A stretch of 64,000 nt of DNA, from NCBI RefSeq assembly GCF_024753135.1, contig NZ_JANUGP010000036.1, positions 1 through 64,000 of the forward strand, in the 5' to 3' direction. Made by a program: the position numbers and the translations under genes. Positions within the stretch are counted from its first letter, which is position 1, and each line of letters begins with the position of its first letter. Below the pieces are notes generated by a model. It was not told where the DNA came from. It saw nothing but the letters and a program-made list of their open reading frames with translations, and did no database searches. This DNA is from Streptomyces pyxinicus. Lineage in GTDB: Bacteria > Actinomycetota > Actinomycetes > Streptomycetales > Streptomycetaceae. Shown here piece after piece: positions 8,746 to 18,170 of this stretch.

Positions 8746-9343
8746 GGACGGACAGCGGGGCGAGGTCGGCGGCGGTGAGGACACCTCCCCGGCCTCGCCG
8801 GCGTGTTTCGAGGCGTTCGCGCGAAGCGCCATTCCCGCACTCATACGGGTGGCGCGGCAATACGTCCCTGATCACACCGCTGAAGACGTCGCGCAGGCCG
8901 CTCTGGAGGTGGTCCTCCGAAAATGGGACCGGGTGCTGACGATGGACAACCCCATGGGCTACGCCATGACAGTCGCGAAGCACCGGTCAATCGACCTATG
9001 GCGAAAGCAACGGCGAGAGTTCCCTGTCGACAGCGAACTGCTCGCGCCGCTCCTTGAGCAACAGTCAGACGCAGCAGCGAACGACGACGCCGATGCCCGC
9101 ATGGAACTGCTGGCCCTAGTGACGGCAATGTCAGGGCGAGCGGGAGAGGTCTTGCGCCTGAGTCTCGCCGGCTTTACGAACCAGGAGATCGCTGAGCTCC
9201 TCGGCATTTCACAGAGCACGGTCAGAGTGCTGATGCATCGCGCTCGGCTCCACATCGTGGCCTCCCTGACCCCCGCAGCTCGGACCAGAGAACCCGCCCC
9301 TCCGCCGACGAGGCGACACCCTTCAAAGCGACGGGCCTCATGA
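8726..9343 (+). CDS. ECF-type RNA polymerase sigma factor
   Basis: 205 residues from ATG 8726, overlapping the upstream gene by 20 bases. Region 2 is clear: ARQYVPDHTAEDVAQAALEV, then the -10 recognition segment around YAMTVAKHRSIDLWRKQRRE. Region 4 carries a standard HTH (LSLAGFTNQEIAELLGISQS with VRVLMHRARLHI). The linker is short, as in group IV sigma factors, and there is no C-terminal extension domain. It directs RNA polymerase to a small regulon, probably including its own operon. Confidence 0.85.
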   Translation: MTAARFKDGQRGEVGGGEDTSPASPACFEAFARSAIPALIRVARQYVPDHTAEDVAQAALEVVLRKWDRVLTMDNPMGYAMTVAKHRSIDLWRKQRREFPVDSELLAPLLEQQSDAAANDDADARMELLALVTAMSGRAGEVLRLSLAGFTNQEIAELLGISQSTVRVLMHRARLHIVASLTPAARTREPAPPPTRRHPSKRRAS

Positions 9344-9505
9344 CGACCCGATGCAACATCCCTGTTGCTTGGCTAGCCAGGGGTCCGAATACCTTGAGCA
9401 GAACAGAGGCTCAGCATGAGAGTGCAGCATCCACGGAACCCTGGCAGACGGTCGCGCGATGGTCTCGCCGCGATGCCCTGTGGAGGGCTGCGGGCGGCGA
9501 CTGGC

Positions 9506-10364
9506 TTACGAGGCGCTGCTTTCGACGATGAGGTCGGCGAGCGGCTGCTTCTCGAGGTAGCGCACGGCAGTATGCGGATCGGTGATGCCGTTGCGGACGA
9601 GTTCGTCACGGACGACCGGAGCGACGGCCCCCAGTCCGCTCTGGGCGACCAGGTCACCGGCGGCGTGGAGGTTCAGCCAGTCGATGCCGTCGGGCAGTGC
9701 AAGGGCGCCGTCCTGGCCCAGCGAATGACGGATGGTGGGCCAGGCCAGGGGGGATCCGCAGGTGACGAGTGCGGTCAGGCCGTCAGGGCCGGGGCCGGTG
9801 TCCTCGCGGGTGAGCATGTCGAAGGCGACGACGCTGCCCAGGGAGTGTGCAATGACCAAGCGGGGCCCGGGGCGGTGCAGTTCGGTGCGGACCTCGGCGC
9901 GGATGCCCTCACCGATGTCGTGGTGCAGGTAGCGGTAGACCTGACGGACGAAGACCAGCAGGCGCCGCCCCATGTCACGGCCGATCTTGTGGTCGACGGC
10001 GACCAGGGCCTGGGCGACGGGTCGGGGGATATAGGGGATGCCCGGGCCGAGGGTTTCGGTCTGGAGCTGCTCGGGATCGAGGCCGGGTGGGGCGTACAGG
10101 GCGAGAGTGTCGAGGACGAACGCCTCTTCCTGGTCGGTGAAGGGGTCGGTGTCATCGACGAGCGGGGTGGCGTCCTGTGCGCCCAGGCGTTTGCTCGGGG
10201 TGCGGAAGAGGTTGCCGTAGTAGGCCACCGTCAGCGGGGGGGACGGGGCAGGCGGGCCCGTGGTGGGTGCGCAGGCCCTTGGTCAGGGCGCCAGCCCACT
10301 CAGCCGAGAGTTTCACGGCGTTGGTGTTGCCCTGCCAGATGCCGTGGATACCAACGATGTGCAC
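9506..10364 (-). CDS. Alpha/beta hydrolase (frameshifted as sequenced)
   Basis: Two frames join to one ~285-residue hydrolase. The N-terminus (10364 to about 10240) reads MHIVGIHGIWQG, the oxyanion-side HG loop of this fold. From about 10228 the second frame continues with VAYYGNLF. The nucleophile elbow AHSLGS (Ser in G/AxSxG form) lies at about two thirds, and a late DLVAQSGLG region is a candidate for the acid/His part. The break sits in seven Gs at 10236-10242; six would restore frame. It is divergent from the caspase-STAND gene 135 bases away. A lipase/esterase effector working with that sensor is an inference. Confidence 0.6.
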
Positions 10365-10499
10365 GCTGATCCTTCCCCCTGGGCCTGCGCCCCGCAGGAT
10401 GCGGGGCTGGTGGCTGCCGGGATCCTATCCGGCCGTGTCGCGGCCGCGGTCCGGCTGGGGTGGTTAGAGTTCTGGCAACGCGTGCGTGAGGGGGCGTAG

Positions 10500-13400
10500 T
10501 TGAACGGGGTGACGCCGTGGCCTCGGCGGCTGGTGGTCGTGGCGGTCGACGAGTACTTCACCGAGGATGAGGCCTTCACCGCGGGGATCCAGCAGCAGGT
10601 GGAGACAATCACCGGCTGGCTGGCCGACCCCGCGATGGAGGCAGAGCGGCGGTTCGAGGTCGCACAGCCCAAGGAGCTGACGCAGCCGGAGGACTTGCGG
10701 CTGTTTTTGACCGAGCAGGAACTCGCGCAGGCGCAGTGGGACCAGGCGCTGGTCGTCTACATCACCGGGCACGGCCTGCGCGGCCAGACCCGGCGCCATT
10801 ACCTGACCTTCGGCCACACCTCCCCCGACCGGCTGCTGGGCACCGCGTTTCCCACCAGCGAACTGATCACGCAGGTCATGGACAGCGAGGCGGAGCACGT
10901 GCTGGTGCTCGTCGACTCGTGCTTCGCCGGCAGCCTCAAAAGCGAGCTGGGCGTGCTGTTTGAGGAGTTGTGCACGCAGCGGCGCGACCTGAAGACCCTC
11001 GCTGTGATCACCAGCGGTAATTTCGAGCAGGAGCCCCGCCAGGGCGAGTTCACGCAGCTGCTGAATCTTGCGCTGGACAAGGCCAGGGATGAGTCGGCCG
11101 GCTTCACTGCGCCCCATCTGTCGTTCGAGGAATGGGAGAAGCTCCTCAACACGGTCGGGGATGAAAACCCCGGCCTGCTGCGGGCGCTGTGGGTGTGGCC
11201 GGACTCGCGCCGCCATGAGCCGAGCCTGTGCCTGCCCAACCCGCACTATCAGCCGCGGGAACAGGTCGTGGAGGCGTCCCGGCAGCCGGTGTCGCTGTCG
11301 GCATCCACTCTGGAGCAGTACTGGCTGGCCCGTGCCTCGGGCCGTACCGATGACGATGATCCGGGCTGGTATTTCAGCGGTCGCCAGACGCTGATGCAGG
11401 CCCTGGTGGAGTTCGTCCACACAGGGGCTGGGGTGCTGGCGGTGACCGGGGCGGCCGGCTCGGGCAAGTCGGCACTGCTGGCCCGGCTGGTCACGCTGAG
11501 CGATCCGCTGTTCATCTCCCGGTTCGCGGACATGGTCGAGACGGTCCCCGCACCCCTGCGGCCGCGGCCGCGTGCGGTGGACGCGGCCGTGCTAGCGCGG
11601 GGAAAGTCGTCCCTGGCGTTGATCGAGGATCTTCTGGCTGCCCTCGGCACCGAAGGCGCTGGTGACGAACTCCCTCTGCAGGCACTGCTGGACCAGGTTG
11701 CCGCTGCCTGCGCCGATGCGCCGGAGCCGGTAACCCTCGTGGTCGACGGACTGGATGAGGCGCAGGAGCCCACCGCGTGCCTGTCCGACGTGATCGCCCC
11801 GCTGGCCCGGCTGCGTGCCGCGAACGGGGAGCCGGCGGTGCGGTTGGTGCTGGGGATGCGTAGTTCGGCCCAGGACGATGGGGACGGCACGCTGCAGGAT
11901 GCGGCCGCCGACCAGTTGCTGGGGTTCCTGCACACCGTGTTGCAAGCGGGGCTGGGCGAGAGCCGCGTGCCGCTGGACCTGCTGCGCACGGACGGGCGGC
12001 AGACCGCCGCCGACATCACCGCCTATGTGGAGATGGTGCTGCAGGCGGCTGAGGACAGCCCGTATGCCGGCCACGGCGCGGCGGCAGCCGAGGTGGCGGC
12101 GGTGATCGCGCAGGCCGTGAAGCCGTCGTTCCTCGATGCTCGGTTGGCCGCCGCTCAGCTGAGGTCCGCAATCGGTCGGCAGGACGTACACGATCCCTTC
12201 TGGCGCGGCCGGTTGCAGGCCGGAACGACGGCACTGCTCAGCAACGACCTGCGGCAAGTGGCCAAGGACCAGGACATCAGCCTTGGGCTGCTGCTGGCGG
12301 TACTGCGTGCCACCGCGTTCGCCCAGGGCGCGGGGCTGCCGTGGGCGGAGGTATGGCCAGCGGCGGCGGCTGCGGTCATCGGCCCGGATGCACCGTCCGC
12401 CGGGGAAATCGATGCGGTGATCCGCATGGTGCGCCACAGCCGCCTCGTCGGTTACCTCGCCGTTGGCGAGGAGGACGGCCGGGTCACCTACCGGCCCGCC
12501 CACCAGCGGGTGGTGGAGGTGCTCCTCTCCGAACCCGAATCACTTCTCACGATTGAACCCCATGGAGGCGCAGCTATCTTGGATGCGCCTGCAGGAGGTG
12601 CCTTGCGGTCACCGGAGGAGGTCCATCGAGCGATCGCCGGGGCATGCGCCCAACTCGCCCGCGCGGCCGATCCCCTGACGCCGCACCCCTATGTCCGGCG
12701 TCACACCGCAGCCCACGCCCAAGCCGGTCACGCGCTCGACGACGCGATCATGCCGCTGTCCCTCGCCGCCCGGGAGACCTCCGGAACACTGCGCACCCGG
12801 CTGGGACTCCCACTCCCCGTGGACGATCCGTCCCGTCGTGTTCTGACCGCAGCGGTGCTCATCGAGCCGTACGTGGACGACTCTACGGACGTGGCCTCGC
12901 GCGCGGCCAGCATCCGCTTCCAGCTCGCCGCGCTCACCCGCCATGGCCTCTCCGACGGTGCTCGCGTGCCCCAGCCACCCGAGACGTGGGAGGAAGCCCC
13001 GGCGCTGACTGCGACGGCCGTCCTCTGGAGGCCAGGCGGCAATGTCGTGGGATTCCCCGCAGGACACGTGCACACACTGTGCACGTGGAACACCCGGGGC
13101 GAGCGCGGGCTGATCGCGGCCGGCACCCGGCACGGCATCGACATTTGGGACAGCAGCGGGCAGCGACTGGTGCAGATCAGCTGCCCCAGCGTCTGGGATT
13201 TGACCGTTCTGGCCGGGAATAGCGGCCGGGCCTTCCTCGCTGCTGCCACCTCGCAAGGTGCAGGCATCTTCGACCCTGTCTCAGGACAGCGGCTGGCCTG
13301 GCTGCCCCTGGCGCAGGCCCGCGAAGTACACGTGCTGCGAGAGGGGTTCGACCGCTGGCTGCTGGCCATTGCCACCTCGCGCGAGATGCTGGCCTGGGCC

Positions 13401-14855
13401 CCGTCGGAGCAGACACACGAGCGTATTCGCCTGCCCGAAGACCGGCTCGTCTTCACGGGAGGTGCCTGGGTGCGGGACGCGGCTGGGGAAAGCTGGAGAC
13501 TGTTCAGGCGGTTCAAGGGCGCCCCGCTCCTATTCAACCCACGCACCCGGCAGGCCCGGCCCGTCGCTCTCAAGCCCACAACCGTGCGTTCGCTGGCAGC
13601 CGTTGCCGGCCCAGAGGGGGGTGGTGACGTTCTTGCCGTGGTCCGCAAAACCCAGGAAGTCGATCTACTCGATCCCTTCGGCGGCAGGCTGATCTCCAGC
13701 GGGTTTTCCCCAGGAGGCAAGGTGCTGCAGGTCCCGGTTCCCGGTGGCCGGAGCCTCCTCGGAGTCTGGGACGGCGCAATGATCACCGTGTGGGATGCCT
13801 CGGGCCCACGGCCTCGGCAGGTATCGCAATTTCTCTCCCGCGCCGGATCTCGGGCGGCGGGCGTGCGCGTGCAGGGCGATTCCGTGGCGTTGGTCGCCAG
13901 TAGCGACGAAGGCATCCTCCTGCACCAGGTTGAGCCCACCTCCACGCGCCCGGACGTTTTCGGAGTTACGGTGACCACGCCCGGCATGGCGATCGCGCAG
14001 ACGGCTGACGGCCGTCAGCTGGTGGCCGTTTCCACGCTCATGGACCTCACGCTCCTGGATCCGGTCAGTCATCAGCCGCTGTACCGTCTGGGAACACAAG
14101 GCCCTCTTGGCGTCTTGGAGGTTGTCCCCGGCCAGGGCGACATCCCCGCCCTCGTCTTCAGCCAGCGTGGCCGTATCTGCCGGTGGGAACCGCAGTTCGA
14201 CACCGTCCAGCACATCGCGGACAACTCCCGCTACCACGCCAGTGTCACCGTGCGACTTCCCACTGGACAAACCTGTCTGGTCCTGGCCCACTCCCGGGGG
14301 ATCAACACGCTCGCCCTGCAGTCGAAGCAGATCACCGCGCTGTCGACGAGCACTCCCGTCATACACCTGCTGATGCTGCCCTCTCCCCCAGGTCAATGCC
14401 TCGTGGCAGGTCTGGGGCGAGGGAAAGTCACCGTGTGGGACGTTGTCACCGGGAAGATCATGCAGGAAGTTCCTCTGATGGCGCCGACTGCCGTCGTGCG
14501 TGCCGTCTGCCTGCTTCCCCTGCCATCCACTCCGACAGCGGTGGCCATCGCCACCTCCGGACGAGTGTCTGTGTGGGACTCGGGCAGCTGGGAGTGTCTG
14601 CATGAGTTCGAGGTTCCATCGACGTACGCCATGATTCCCCTCTCACGGGACAACGGTGCGAGTCTGCTGGTCACCGCGACCGCAACTGGCTTGCGCCTGT
14701 GGGAACCCGATACGGGACGACTTGCCCGCTCCCTCATCACAGCAGCACCGGTCACCAGCGTGGTGCACACCACCACGGCCGGCCACCGACTGCACATCGG
14801 CGGTCCCGCAGGACTGGCTGCCCTGACATGGTCGCCCAACGCACAATTCGATTGA
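10500..14855 (+). CDS. Caspase-like protease fused to STAND NTPase and beta-propeller-like repeats
   Basis: 1451 residues from TTG; GTG at 10509 is an alternative. The N-terminus is a C14 caspase fold with catalytic His91 (VVYITGHG) and Cys141 (LVLVDSCFAGS). A P-loop NTPase follows: Walker A GAAGSGKS (317-324) and Walker B LVVDGLDEA (413-421), the NACHT/STAND pattern. The last ~600 residues contain repeats with WD-type ends (DIWDSSGQRL, ITVWDASGP, VTVWDVVTG, VSVWDSGSW), consistent with a propeller sensor. The order effector-switch-sensor matches bacterial caspase-STAND conflict proteins, in which ligand binding drives oligomerisation and proteolysis. I infer a defence or programmed-death role. 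Confidence 0.85.
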   Translation: MNGVTPWPRRLVVVAVDEYFTEDEAFTAGIQQQVETITGWLADPAMEAERRFEVAQPKELTQPEDLRLFLTEQELAQAQWDQALVVYITGHGLRGQTRRHYLTFGHTSPDRLLGTAFPTSELITQVMDSEAEHVLVLVDSCFAGSLKSELGVLFEELCTQRRDLKTLAVITSGNFEQEPRQGEFTQLLNLALDKARDESAGFTAPHLSFEEWEKLLNTVGDENPGLLRALWVWPDSRRHEPSLCLPNPHYQPREQVVEASRQPVSLSASTLEQYWLARASGRTDDDDPGWYFSGRQTLMQALVEFVHTGAGVLAVTGAAGSGKSALLARLVTLSDPLFISRFADMVETVPAPLRPRPRAVDAAVLARGKSSLALIEDLLAALGTEGAGDELPLQALLDQVAAACADAPEPVTLVVDGLDEAQEPTACLSDVIAPLARLRAANGEPAVRLVLGMRSSAQDDGDGTLQDAAADQLLGFLHTVLQAGLGESRVPLDLLRTDGRQTAADITAYVEMVLQAAEDSPYAGHGAAAAEVAAVIAQAVKPSFLDARLAAAQLRSAIGRQDVHDPFWRGRLQAGTTALLSNDLRQVAKDQDISLGLLLAVLRATAFAQGAGLPWAEVWPAAAAAVIGPDAPSAGEIDAVIRMVRHSRLVGYLAVGEEDGRVTYRPAHQRVVEVLLSEPESLLTIEPHGGAAILDAPAGGALRSPEEVHRAIAGACAQLARAADPLTPHPYVRRHTAAHAQAGHALDDAIMPLSLAARETSGTLRTRLGLPLPVDDPSRRVLTAAVLIEPYVDDSTDVASRAASIRFQLAALTRHGLSDGARVPQPPETWEEAPALTATAVLWRPGGNVVGFPAGHVHTLCTWNTRGERGLIAAGTRHGIDIWDSSGQRLVQISCPSVWDLTVLAGNSGRAFLAAATSQGAGIFDPVSGQRLAWLPLAQAREVHVLREGFDRWLLAIATSREMLAWAPSEQTHERIRLPEDRLVFTGGAWVRDAAGESWRLFRRFKGAPLLFNPRTRQARPVALKPTTVRSLAAVAGPEGGGDVLAVVRKTQEVDLLDPFGGRLISSGFSPGGKVLQVPVPGGRSLLGVWDGAMITVWDASGPRPRQVSQFLSRAGSRAAGVRVQGDSVALVASSDEGILLHQVEPTSTRPDVFGVTVTTPGMAIAQTADGRQLVAVSTLMDLTLLDPVSHQPLYRLGTQGPLGVLEVVPGQGDIPALVFSQRGRICRWEPQFDTVQHIADNSRYHASVTVRLPTGQTCLVLAHSRGINTLALQSKQITALSTSTPVIHLLMLPSPPGQCLVAGLGRGKVTVWDVVTGKIMQEVPLMAPTAVVRAVCLLPLPSTPTAVAIATSGRVSVWDSGSWECLHEFEVPSTYAMIPLSRDNGASLLVTATATGLRLWEPDTGRLARSLITAAPVTSVVHTTTAGHRLHIGGPAGLAALTWSPNAQFD

Positions 14856-15169
14856 CGCCCCCAACGATCACCGGAGCCTCGCGCCATAGCCCATCAGACA
14901 CCGCCATGCCGCACAGGCATCCAACGCAGACACTTGGAACGAGTGCGCCGCGGTCGATGAACTGGGACATCGCCTGGCGGACGGCCCTGGTTCGTACAGG
15001 CACGGCGTTGGCGTTGAAAGCCAGGTAGCGGATTCCAGGCCGGGCGCTGGCGGGGCCGCCTCAGGCCGTCACGATGGCCGTTCAACGGCGCCACGACCAT
15101 CGGTGTCAGTGGCATCGACGACTATGGCCCCACCCGGCACCACACCGCCCCTGGTCTGAGAGGAATCCC
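14856..15169. other. Intergenic region, no gene seen
   Basis: About 310 bases between the caspase-STAND gene and the GIY-YIG-like gene. Short open frames exist on both strands but lack ribosome sites and coding bias. No strong hairpin or repeat was found. It presumably holds the promoter of the downstream gene. Confidence 0.4.
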
Positions 15170-15787
15170 GTGGCTCAATCCTTCACCGTGCACCTGGACT
15201 TCGGCAGCCACCACATCGAAAACGTCGCCTTGCACTGGGGACTTGGACCGGGCAGGGATACGCGAAGAGACGCTCCCAGCTCGGGCACTGACATCGAGGT
15301 CCCGGCCGTGGTTGAGCTCCTCGATCGGATTGCTGCTGGAGCGATCACTGCCGAGCAGGCCCGAGACAAGCTGAACCATCTGGCGGTCGCGATCAAGGAG
15401 CGGATGGATCGCGAGTATGAGGAAATGATCGAGCTGATGGAGCAGCCCCTGCCTCGTTCAGTGCGCCAAGAGGTTCGCTTCGATGACCGGTGGGTGTATG
15501 CCGTGTCGACCGACGCCATCCCCGACTCAATCAAGATCGGCGTTGCGAAGGACATAGCGCAGCGGATCAAGTCGTTGCAGTCAGGCTCCGCTACCACACT
15601 GGAACTTCGCTGGAGCGCTCGCGGCGGGTTCCCTCTCGAGCGCTACCTGCATGAGCAATTCGATGCCAGGCGCACTCACGGGGAGTGGTTCGACTTCCAG
15701 GGCCGCCCCGACCCCGTCCAAGATATCAACGAGGCCGCTCACGTCTTTCTCCAGCGGTACGCCGAGAGAGGGCCCACACACCTGTAA
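15170..15787 (+). CDS. GIY-YIG-like nuclease family protein (T5orf172/MUG113 type)
   Basis: 205 residues. GTG at 15170 is preceded by AGAGGA at the right distance. The N-terminal half is helical and acidic (EMIELMEQPL). The C-terminal half reads WVYAVSTDAIPDSIKIGVAK, then IAQRIKSLQSGSATTLELRW, then LERYLHEQFDARRTHGEWFD, the order of the T5orf172/MUG113 branch of the GIY-YIG superfamily: degenerate GIY (VYAVST), YIG replaced by IKIG, then Arg, and the catalytic Glu in GEWF. It probably cuts DNA; defence or mobile-element roles are typical. It is convergent with, and overlaps, the WhiB gene. Confidence 0.7.
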   Translation: MAQSFTVHLDFGSHHIENVALHWGLGPGRDTRRDAPSSGTDIEVPAVVELLDRIAAGAITAEQARDKLNHLAVAIKERMDREYEEMIELMEQPLPRSVRQEVRFDDRWVYAVSTDAIPDSIKIGVAKDIAQRIKSLQSGSATTLELRWSARGGFPLERYLHEQFDARRTHGEWFDFQGRPDPVQDINEAAHVFLQRYAERGPTHL

Positions 15788-16181
15788 GGGTTGTGAACAA
15801 ATGGCCCAGCCGCGGTGGTCGCCGCCGCCAACTGTCGCCATCCGGTTGTGGTCTTGGCCGTGAGCCGCTGCACCCCGGACGCCGTGCCGTCCGGCTCCAC
15901 GACGGCTGGCGCCCGTGCTCCACACGGGCCGTTTCCAGCAGGCGCCGCCAGGAAGTGACCGTCGGCCGGCGACGCAGCAGAGCCCGGCGCTCTCGCTCGG
16001 TCATGCCTCCCCACACACCGAATTCAATGCGCTGGTCCAGGGCGCAGGAGAGGCACTCGGTCCGGACGTTGCAGCCGCTGCACAGCGCTTTGGCGCGGTT
16101 TTGTGCGGCGCCTTCGACGAACAGGGCGTCGGGGTCAGCCGTCCTGCACAGCCCTTGCTCACTCCGGTCCGTCTCCGCCAT
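15726..16181 (-). CDS. WhiB-family iron-sulfur regulator
   Basis: 151 residues from ATG 16181; ATG 16232 would add 17. The four cluster-binding cysteines are present: Cys in GLCRTADP, the CSGC pair and Cys in RTEC, followed by the family signature GVWGGMTERERRALLRRR. WhiB proteins bind a [4Fe-4S] cluster and region 4 of the primary sigma factor to control transcription. The last ~60 residues are Arg/Pro/Ser-rich and low-complexity, unlike usual WhiB tails. They overlap the convergent GIY-YIG-like gene, so the stop may have moved. Such WhiB copies are common on Streptomyces plasmids. Confidence 0.85.
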   Translation of the reverse strand: MAETDRSEQGLCRTADPDALFVEGAAQNRAKALCSGCNVRTECLSCALDQRIEFGVWGGMTERERRALLRRRPTVTSWRRLLETARVEHGRQPSWSRTARRPGCSGSRPRPQPDGDSWRRRPPRLGHLFTTLTGVWALSRRTAGERRERPR

Positions 16182-16446
16182 CCCGTGATGCCGTCCTCTC
16201 GCCTGTTCTGCCCTGTGAGTTGCCCACTGCACAGGTCAAAAGGCATATGACACTACGTTGTTGAGGCAACCATTCCAGCATCTACCTCACGGCGTCACAC
16301 CTTCGGGTGAGCGGTGCTTGCTTCCTGCGCGCGGTGGCGCTAAGAGATGCCCTGAAGGCGGCGCCACCAGGAGGACATCACCCGAAGCCTGGCAGGCGTC
16401 ATGATCACAGGCCCTTTCGTGTCCATTCCACGGACCTGGACCGAGG

Positions 16447-17604
16447 CTAGCTCTGTGGCCTGGCTTCCTGTTGCTCAGCGGTCGGTGAGGGCGGGGTGCT
16501 CGGTTGACCCCACCGATGCACGCACCGCTTGTACTTGCGGCCGCTGCCGCACGGGCAGGTGTCACTGCGCTGGGGTGACCGGTCGCTGCCGCCGGCGTAG
16601 GAGAGGCGGTTAAGGCCGTGGATCTCTGCCGTCAGGCCGATGTCGTCCATGGTCCACTTCACGAGCGAAAGACTGCTGTCGACCACTTCGGCGGCCAGGA
16701 CAAGGGCGTCGGCGGCGGCGTGGGCGACGGTCGGCTGCATGACGTAGCCGGAAGCGGCGAGCGGCTTCAAGGGGCGGCGTGCGTAGTGCTCGATTGCGTG
16801 GGTTTTGGGCCGGTCCGAGGCCCGTAGCACGGTGTGGGTGGTGGCGGAGCCGAAGCTGGGGTGGACTGCGTCGCACAGCCATTCGTACAGGTCGAGCACG
16901 TCGACGGTGGTGGTGTTCTTGGCCAGTTTGTTGATGTAGGTCATCACGTTGGTGCTCTGGAGCACGGGCGGCCGGCCGGCGCTTTGTCCGACGCGTGAGG
17001 CGTACTGGAGTTTGGCCAGGCGGTTGTTGAGGTCGGCGCTGAACCGCGTGAGGGAGTCGGTGGTGGGCGGGCCGGCTTTCTTGAACGTGTCCCATGCCTC
17101 GTGGAGGAGGGTCGTTTCGTGAGTGAGGGCGGCCGCGCCCTCCAGCAGGGAGCGGGAGCATGCGGCCGCGACGAGCAGCCGCCAGCGGCCCAGGGCTTCC
17201 ACAGTCTGCTCGGCGAGTTCGGCGGCACGCCACAGCTGGGTCAGCCGCCAGGCCGCCATCCTCATGTGCAGGTCGGTCAGGGCGAAATGGGCAATCCACT
17301 CCCGTGAGCCGAGCGCGGTGGTGTCCTGCATGAACGGGCTCGCCTTGCCCGACCACGTGCCGTCGGGATGGGAGACGGTGACGAACGTCCAGGTCTCCTC
17401 CGGTGCGGCCGCGTTGAGCAGGTCGGTGAGCTCGGCTGTCGCGTCATGGGCATTGTGGGCGTGCAGCGGCACATTGATGTGGACCACGGCCTGCGTGCTT
17501 TGGGCATCGTCGTCGGCCAACGTCATCAACTGCCGGGCTGCCGCCTGAACACGGTCAGCCCGGTCCCTGCCGAGAGCCTGAACGACTTCTTCCTCGAAGC
17601 TCAC
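16447..17604 (-). CDS. Hypothetical protein with C-terminal SEC-C zinc motif
   Basis: 385 residues. I prefer GTG 17604, with GGGGGAT just upstream, over ATG 17628. Most of the protein is helical and of unknown family. The C-terminus ends in DTCPCGSGRKYKRCVHRWG, a textbook SEC-C motif (CxC-x8-CH) that binds zinc, as in SecA and many stand-alone proteins. The body has conserved-looking Trp-rich helices (RMAAWRLTQLWRAAELAEQ) and a possible HEPN-like helical bundle, which I cannot confirm. It stands alone between a WhiB gene and a decayed OLD gene, so a place in the defence island is plausible. Confidence 0.6.
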   Translation of the reverse strand: MSFEEEVVQALGRDRADRVQAAARQLMTLADDDAQSTQAVVHINVPLHAHNAHDATAELTDLLNAAAPEETWTFVTVSHPDGTWSGKASPFMQDTTALGSREWIAHFALTDLHMRMAAWRLTQLWRAAELAEQTVEALGRWRLLVAAACSRSLLEGAAALTHETTLLHEAWDTFKKAGPPTTDSLTRFSADLNNRLAKLQYASRVGQSAGRPPVLQSTNVMTYINKLAKNTTTVDVLDLYEWLCDAVHPSFGSATTHTVLRASDRPKTHAIEHYARRPLKPLAASGYVMQPTVAHAAADALVLAAEVVDSSLSLVKWTMDDIGLTAEIHGLNRLSYAGGSDRSPQRSDTCPCGSGRKYKRCVHRWGQPSTPPSPTAEQQEARPQS

Positions 17605-18170
17605 ACATCCCCCAACTGCACGCTCCATTGGCGGGGCGCCACGCGCCCAGAGTACTGGTGTACTCCCGAGGCGGTACCGCTGGTCAATGACCGGATGCCG
17701 AGCGTGGCGAACCGTTCGTTTCCTGCGTCATGGCGCGGCGCAAGGGTCGTTGATCGGTGGCGGAAAGAGCGCAGTTGGCGGGCGAGAGAATCGTCGGACG
17801 GCCGGCCAACCCCGGTGCGCCCGGTCCGCTCTCGCCTCACGGACGTGGCGCACCGGGCGCCGCCCTCCGGTCCGGGCCATCCCGGCGATGACCGACGCAG
17901 GCGGCAGCCGCACGGACTCGAGCCGCAAAGAGGCAGCGGCGTGCCGCGATGCTCACCTCGGACAAGGATGACCGCGTGGTCCGTAGCACGGTGGAGCGGG
18001 ATATGCGGCCTGTTCGCGTCCAGGTGGCGCGCTGCGCACAGCTATCGATGTGCTCTGGGAAATCTGACGACTAGAGTGACGCAAGGAGCAGCATGTACGG
18101 GACCTCACACGGGTGTTGAACGGCGATGGACACGCCCGGGTGGGAGTGAGAACGGCAAGGACGGCACCGG
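17605..18170. other. Intergenic region upstream of the OLD-type gene
   Basis: About 565 bases with only short frames lacking start signals. The minus-strand SEC-C gene starts on the left and the plus-strand ATPase on the right, so promoters for both should lie here. AGGA at 18158-18161 serves the TTG start at 18171. No repeat or hairpin stands out. Confidence 0.35.
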
